From positions 6,574,108-6,638,107 of the forward strand of contig CM064434.1 in NCBI GenBank assembly GCA_032690845.1: a stretch of DNA of 64,000 nt. The letters run 5' to 3'. The notes below the pieces were generated by a model. That model did no database searches, was not told the DNA's origin, and saw only the letters and a list, made by a program, of their open reading frames with translations. Both the position numbers and the translations under genes were made by a program. The DNA is from Eleusine coracana subsp. coracana (taxonomy: Eukaryota > Streptophyta > Magnoliopsida > Poales > Poaceae). Shown one piece after another: positions 58,611-64,000 of the stretch; the stretch's first letter is position 1, and each line of letters opens with the position of its first letter.

Positions 58611-59761
58611 ACGCGGAGAACGTCTTGTTCGAGACGTAAAATCCGGACCCTCATCGGGAGGTAAACCGATATTTATCCCCCTTCTTTTTCTTTACCCTTC
58701 ATTAAATTAGATTGATTTTTCCTTCACTACCACTAAATTAGGTTGTTTGCATCTTTAACCATTAAATTAGGCTATAAAAGAATAGAATTTAAAAATTAAA
58801 ATTTTGAAAAAAAAGAAGAAATTTGTTTGGTGATAACTTGGCCAAGTTCCCTAGCCAGGAGGTCATTTTCGTGTCAAAACAACCATCCGGTTGCTTATCT
58901 AGGGCTTTAACCCAGCCTGAAATAACCCAGTCAAATTTCAGCACCCGGGAGGTCATTTTTCATGAAAATGACCACCCGGCTGGGTCATTTCTGCCGCCCG
59001 GCAAGCCATGCCACCTGGCACAACTTTTTCTTGGATTCTTGGCACTTTTAATGTAGAGATGATGGTCATGAGTGGTGGAGGTGTGGCCAGCATTTCCTTG
59101 AAGAAAAATGCTCATCAAAAGCCCCACCATGAGTGAAAGTAAATGAATGAGAGCCACACATGTCACCTTACTCCTTTCACCACCCACACTCACCTGCCAC
59201 CCTACTCACCTAGGCCTCATGAGTGGCAGCTCACTCATTGCAAGCATACAATTTTTGCCATCCCGTCACTCTATCCTTGCTCCCTACACTCTTAGCAAAA
59301 TTCTGGACAAAGCGAGCAAGTGGTTCACATGGCACTTGGACCTAGCCCTCTCCCATCACCACCAAGGCAATAATTGAGCGAATGGAGAAAATTTCCTTGC
59401 CGGCCAGCATGGGCTGCCGCCAGGCGTGTCCCACCGCCCGGCATGAAAAGTTTTGCCCCAAGGCTCCCCTCGAGCATACAAATACCGGGCGCCATCTCCT
59501 TTGCTTCTCCACCCAAAACCTTTAGCTGAAAACATCCTCTCTCCCTCTTCACCCTCTTCTCACTTCACTAGTTCTCACTAGTAAGTGCACTTTGCACTTA
59601 GCAATAAAAGTGTGCTACAATAAAACCAACTAGAGAGAATTTGTTGTCACCCTTGCACGTTTGAATGACTAACACTTGGACTACTTACCGAACGACTAAC
59701 CGCTAGACATTATCATCATTTTGTCCTTCGGGTATTGTGTCCAAGTAACCCTTTTGCAGGA
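58611..59761 (+). promoter_or_regulatory. ATH-E2 spacer: hairpins, decayed LTR-like promoter and leader intron
   Basis: Non-coding. Two hairpin units (58858 and 58948) against about seven in E1. 59430-59459 (CCACCGCCCGGCATGAAAAG then TTTTGCCC) is clearly similar to LTR2 54833-54861. The TATA position reads TACAAATA (59477-59484). Donor CTA|GTAAGTGC at 59581 and acceptor CCCTTTTGCAG ending 59759, two bases before the ATG at 59762. This copy has the better acceptor but the damaged TATA. Confidence 0.55.
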
Positions 59762-59876
59762 ATGGCAAATATTTGGAGAGGCCTCTACATCAAGTTCAGC
59801 AGCAACAATGGCTCGAGACGTGGGAGACGCACGCCAAGTGAGCGCTCAGAAGCCGAGCACCCTGGAGCTTCATATG
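59762..59876 (+). pseudogene. ATH-E2 downstream ORF, cut after 38 codons by CRM2
   Basis: MANIWRGLYIKFSSNNGSRR and following, near-identical to the E1 start, interrupted by the CRM2 LTR. The rest presumably lies beyond the window. The bases left of CRM2 are ATATG; the matching right duplication is not in view. Confidence 0.85.
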
Positions 59877-60800
59877 TGATGAGGACATCACTCCTATGGA
59901 TACACACAACACTCCTCCAAATCTGGACTTGCAAGGTCCAATGACTAGAGCTCGTACACGACAACTAAATTTAGAGGTGAGCTCGTTCCTACGTTCTTCG
60001 CTATATGTTACTTTTGAGAATGGTTTGCTACCTAATGATTATTTTATGATTAGAAACCATGGAGAGGACCAGGAGATGATGGGAGAAGGATTTGGAAACG
60101 TGGAGGGCCAGCAAGGGCTTGGAAGCCAAAGTGGAGGCCCAATCAAAACCGACTTCGAGTCTGTTTCGGGGCCCAGGACCAGTCTGTACTAAAACGGTTG
60201 CCCAGGACGCATACGGACTCGGATTTGGACGTTCTACATATGCACGGAAAGATAAGGAGAAGACCTTTCCAATGCCGCCGGCCTCATGTCAAAATTCATC
60301 CGGAGTCATCAGGAATCGTCAAAACAAGAGAGAGTCCAGAATCTGTGTCGGTGCTGCGTCGCTTATTTTTTGTCTTTGGGCCTTGTATCTAGTTGAGCCC
60401 AATTCATGGCGCGTCCAGAGGGTCTTGCACGACCCTAGGGTCTTTATATACAGCCACCGCCGCACCATTAGGGTTCGGGTTTTTCTTAGATCAATTCTGT
60501 TCATAAACAGTTTCGCCGTTCATCGGTTTGTGAGACCCCAACTTCGAGAGTTTAATCATACATCTGCAATTGTGTTGCATTCTTCGTTGTTCTTGCTTGT
60601 GTTCTTGATTCGCAGGCAGGGATTAGCCTTCTCGGCGAGGTCAATCGTCTTTTGGACGGTTGATAACCAGAGGAGACGTCGTGCTGCGATTGCGGGGTTT
60701 AGAACGTGCTGTTCTGAAGCCGGATCGATTTGTGTTTCGCCTCCGACCAAATCAACTTACCAAGAACCTTTCGGAAGATCGGGAACCCTTGTCCACATCA
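59877..60800 (+). repeat. CRM2 5' LTR (924 bp)
   Basis: TGATGAGGACATC to CTTGTCCACATCA. 59896-60192 is an open frame (start MDTHNTPPN, then MTRARTRQLNLEVSSFL) that would be the end of the polyprotein when this sequence is the 3' LTR. Confidence 0.9.
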
Positions 60801-60802
60801 AG

Positions 60803-60815
60803 TGGTAATCAGAGC
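60803..60815 (+). other. CRM2 primer binding site with a one-base insertion
   Basis: TGGTAATCAGAGC; the canonical site is TGGTATCAGAGC. The extra A breaks pairing after five bases. Confidence 0.75.
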
Positions 60816-62032
60816 TTCAGGTGCACCGTCAGGTTCATACTACCCTTTAGTTTTGTTTTCGTGTTCTTCCTATCGTCCACTGAAAATACCAAAAAAAAAT
60901 TTTCCCCGCCCATAACCACGTGTTTAGCCTTTGCATATTTCAATTTCAGAGTCCGTAGTGTTGAGTTTGTGCCCTAGTTCTTGTTTAGTCGCTGGTTTAG
61001 TTTGTGTTTTTGTCGTCAGTAGTGTTTCCCTTGCAACCCTAGCCGCCATCCCCCTCACCATCCTCGGTTTTGTCGGCTTTGTGTGCTAGGGTTGATTGAT
61101 CAACACGCCCACCCTAATCCCACCCTAAACCTACCCTCACCACCTCGGACCAATTTTCATAAATTCCACTTTCCGCTGCATCCACCTCGCCAAAAAAACT
61201 CCCTACCCGACCCCAAGCCCGACTCGGATTTCACTGAAACCACCGGGTTCTTCAAAACCGATTCCGACACCCCTTCGGTAAAACAGCCATAACTTTTCGC
61301 TCGGTTGTCCGTTTTGGCTGAAATTTTTACAGGAGATTCTAGACGAAAAGTTGGGCATACCCACACCGTTGCTACGCCCTGTGTGCCCTCGTCAAAAAAT
61401 TCAAAAAAAATCGGGAAGATAAAGAAAAAATTCATTCAAGTTGAAACCCGACGTTTTCTGAAACTTCAAGATTTTCTGTAGGCCACGTCCTAGCTCGGTT
61501 TGAGCTGAAATTTTTTGTGGTTTCTCCCTCTTTGCTAGTCAGTTGGAAAAAAATATCAAAAAAATAAAATAAAAAAAAAAGAAATTTGGGATTCCTACTA
61601 GTGCTCCATCTAGCCCCCTGAAATTTCTGAGTTTGGCTATTTTACACTAAGCCCCCTGTTATCGGCTGTGTCCCTTTGTCTCCTTGTTTCTTCTTTGCTA
61701 TCACTACTGTTCTAGGACATAGTTAGACCAGCAACTAGGGACAAGTTACTTGGGCACTTATTCAGCTTTACTATCTGTTTTTGATTTGTGTGCCACTCAT
61801 ATATACATATTTGGCCTTCCTAGCTCTACATACTTCTTCTGGACAGCACATAGGTTATTTGGTAACCCTTGCAATCGTGGAACACTTCTCCCTGGTATCC
61901 TTCGCTTTGTTGTTTTCAGAACTTTGTAAGAGCTTTGCAAGAAGCTTACTTTTGCTGTGTTGAGAGGCACCACTGCTTAGTAGTTTTGTAGGGATAACCT
62001 TCACTTTTTTGTTTCCTGTTTTGGTGTTTCTG
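60816..62032 (+). other. CRM2 leader
   Basis: Non-coding, about 1.2 kb, with C-rich (61090-61240) and A-rich (61385-61410, 61545-61590) stretches. No convincing ORF. Confidence 0.6.
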
Positions 62033-62266
62033 ATGTCAGGAAGCGACGGGGAGGGTGCTTCACCCTCAAAATTGGATGAGTGCGTGAGCCAAAATCAGTT
62101 ACAGAAGGCTTTGCAGGCGGTTCAGAGTGATTTGGCAGAAACGATCACCAGGGCCGTCACCGACGCCGTCACCAAGCTTCACCTGGGAGAAAGCATTGAG
62201 CGGTTGGATAAGAGAGTCTCTAAGTTAACCGATCAGGTTGTCGAATTGGAGACCGCTCACAAGACC

Positions 62267-62300
<34 letters not shown>

Positions 62301-64000
62301 CCAACACCAACAACAACACCAACAACGACGTTGAAGGCGATCATGATGAAGCAACGGTGTATAAGGCTGATGGCACCGTCGATAGGTCAGCTACAAGGAC
62401 CGCAAGGTTACGACGCCGTTTGCAATGTAACCCTCAAGGTATGGGTGGTTTCCACAACCACACCCGTCGCACACAAGGTAACTATGCTCCAGATGATCCG
62501 TATGCTAAAATTAAGTTTTCAATTCCTTCGTTTTCGGGTCAATACGATGGTGATGCTTACCTTGATTGGGAAATGACGGTAGAACAAAAATTTAATGCCC
62601 ACCTTGTTCCTGAACAACATAGAGTTAGACAAGCCACTAGTGAGTTTAAGGACTTTGCTATTGTTTGGTGGAGTGGTCTAGCTGCTGAAACCGATTTGCC
62701 TACTACTTGGGAAGAACTTAAGGTAGAAATGCATGATCGTTTTGTTCCTCCTTCTTTTTATAGAGAAATTCGTAATAAACTGCAGCGTTTAGATCAAGGA
62801 GATAAAACTGTTCAGGAGTATTTTAGTGAGCTTCAGAAGGGTTTGATTCGTTGTGCTGTGGTTGAAAAAGTAGAGGATCAGATTTGCCGCTTTTATTCTG
62901 GTTTGAGAAAAGAAATTCAGGACATCCTTGATTATAAAGAATTTTATACCCTCAACCAGTGTTTCCAGTATGCTATGCTTGCAGAGAAAGAATCACAGGG
63001 ACTTTTCCAGGCTTTTGAGGAGTACAGCAAGTCCAGGAATTTCTACCCACCACGGCCGACGGGGACTTCGGGGCTGCCCAAGCCATCTTTCCGGCCGCCC
63101 CCACCAGCTAGTGTTGTTTCTGCAGCACCAAGATCAGCCCCTGCCCCTTCTACGCGCTCAGGTAAAAATTCTGTGCAGGTACCGGCTAGTAGTGCCTCCT
63201 CTATTGCTTCGACGGGACGCACTACAGGGATTCAGTGCCACCGCTGCCATGGTCTTGGCCATGTGCAGAAAGATTGCCCAAGTAGGCGGGCATATGTGGC
63301 GACAGATGATGGCGGTTACATGAGCGCCTCCGATGTGGAGGATGAGGAGGAGGATGTCGCTGCCACCAGCGGTGACCTCGTCCTTGGAGGCGGAGATACC
63401 ACGGGCTATATGAATATTATTGTGCAGCGTGTGCTTAGCACACAAGTCCAGCAACCCGAGATGATGCAGCGACATAACTTGTTCCAGATTTTCTTCGTCA
63501 TCAAGAACCGTCGGGCACGTGTCATCATTGATGGAGGAAGCTGCAACAATTTGGTGAGTTCTGATGTGGTTAAGAAGCTTGATTTGACCACACGCCCACA
63601 TCCACATCCATACTACATTCAGTGGTTAAATGACTCTGGAAAAGCTAAGGTAACACAAACTTGCAGAGTTCCTTTTTCCATTGGTTCCTATGTGGATTCT
63701 GTTGATTGTGATGTTGTACCCATGCAAGCTTGTTCACTTTTATTGGGTAGACCTTGGGAATTTGATAATGATGCTGTACACCATGGTAAAAGTAATAAGT
63801 ACACTTTTATGCATAAAGGAACTAAAATTACTTTGTTACCAATGACCCCTGCTGAAATTGTACAAGCTGATTTAGAACGAGCTGCTAGTTTGAAAAATAA
63901 ACGCCCTGAAATTCAGCAACCTGTTAATTCTGCTTCTACACCAAGTAATGTTAATGATTCTTCATGTTCTAAGGGTGCTGCAATTAAATTACAAGGTCGT
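62033..64000 (+). CDS. CRM2 Gag-protease polyprotein, 5' part (no stop to window end)
   Basis: 656 codons from ATG TCA GGA AGC with no stop. Residues about 79-98 are an Asn/Thr tract encoded by AAC repeats (62267-62326). Gag domain about 155-330 (KIKFSIPSFSGQYDGDAYLD, IVWWSGLAAETD, RFVPPSFYREI, DKTVQEYFSELQKGL). Pro-rich linker, then zinc knuckle CHRCHGLGHVQKDC at 402-415. Aspartic protease RRARVIIDGGSCNNLVS with Asp 500 and LLGRPWEFDND. The frame then continues toward RT. The start is the first in-frame ATG before the coiled stretch and matches the CRM1 start context. It has no internal stop and a canonical protease motif, so this may be the youngest element here. Confidence 0.85.

Larger units (their letters stand above)
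20496..59876 (+). mobile_element. ATH-E1/E2: tandem Athila-like elements sharing one LTR, lacking RT and integrase
   Basis: Order on the plus strand: LTR1 20496-22214, gag-pro, spacer, downstream ORF, 3' non-coding region and purine tract, LTR2 49192-56018 (interrupted), then a second gag-pro, spacer and downstream ORF cut at 59877. LTRs begin TGTTGG and end CCAACA, and a tRNA-Asp-like primer site follows each. Both internal regions end their polyprotein at the same natural stop after the protease and then go to a non-coding spacer of about 1.2 kb, with no RT, RNase H or integrase. So the family, not just one copy, is non-autonomous and would depend on an Athila helper. It is interrupted by LARD-G, TEK2, CRM1 and CRM2. 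Confidence 0.85.
59877..64000 (+). mobile_element. CRM2: CRM-like element with open Gag-protease frame, runs off the window
   Basis: 5' LTR 59877-60800, primer site, 1.2-kb leader and an uninterrupted Gag-protease frame to the window end. It is a less damaged relative of CRM1. RT, integrase and 3' LTR lie beyond 64000. Confidence 0.88.

Noticed and set aside
62267..62326. AAC tract as a frameshift site or non-coding microsatellite
   Set aside because: The frame is open through it and continues into a clear Gag domain, so it is a coding Asn/Thr tract.
1..64000. CRISPR-like array, host gene, tRNA or satellite DNA
   Set aside because: No regularly spaced short repeats with unique spacers, no multi-exon host coding pattern and no tRNA-like cloverleaf noticed. 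The only tandem arrays are the 36-bp minisatellite and diverged element repeats. A centromeric location suggested by CRM-like elements is not supported by any satellite here.

Overview
The window is plant nuclear DNA, most likely from a grass, and consists almost entirely of nested Ty3/gypsy LTR retrotransposons. I find no host gene, tRNA, rRNA or CRISPR array. A grass is suggested by the families present: a Tekay/Del-type chromovirus with very long LTRs and extra ORFs before gag, Athila-type elements with a tRNA-Asp-like primer site, and elements whose LTR starts TGATGAGRACATC, as in the CRM lineage. The species cannot be named. Lineage names come from motif recognition, not from a tree.

Layout. 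(1) 1-267: end of a CRM-like LTR (CRM0) inserted into the RNase H region of a minus-strand Athila element, ATH-B. ATH-B occupies 268-781 and 16378-20316. (2) 787-16377: TEK1, a full-length plus-strand Tekay-type element with two 3,894-bp LTRs, inserted into the ATH-B reverse transcriptase and flanked by the duplication AAATT. (3) 20317-20495: orphan coiled-coil coding fragment. (4) 20496 to 59876: two Athila-like internal regions, ATH-E1 and ATH-E2, joined by one shared LTR (LTR1, internal 1, LTR2, internal 2). Each encodes Gag-protease and a separate downstream ORF, and neither has reverse transcriptase or integrase between them. Four younger elements sit in this array: LARD-G (24146-28849, non-coding, in gag-pro of E1), TEK2 (31875-47126, minus strand, in the downstream ORF of E1, duplication GCAAG), CRM1 (49408-54303, in LTR2, duplication GTCGT) and CRM2 (59877 past the window end, in the downstream ORF of E2).

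TEK1 and TEK2 have the same gene plan: LTR, tRNA-Met primer site (deleted in TEK2), a leader with a consensus splice donor, two extra ORFs, then one Gag-Pol-chromodomain polyprotein. The two extra ORFs are recognisable paralogues of each other: N-terminal domain, coiled coil, acidic tail. Each of the three starts (ORF1, ORF2, gag) lies directly behind a plausible 3' splice site, conserved in both copies, which suggests the proteins are made from alternatively spliced RNAs. ATH-E appears to use a different route for its downstream ORF: a segment resembling its own LTR promoter (TATAAATAGAGGG) plus a leader intron upstream of the ATG. These two expression schemes are the most interesting content of the window.

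Almost all copies are decayed. In TEK1 all four premature stops are CAG to TAG, the signature expected from deamination of methylated CHG sites, and the second catalytic Asp of integrase is Val. The best-preserved coding regions are the two extra ORFs of TEK2, ORF2 of TEK1, and the Gag-protease reading frame of CRM2, which is open from 62033 to the end of the window.
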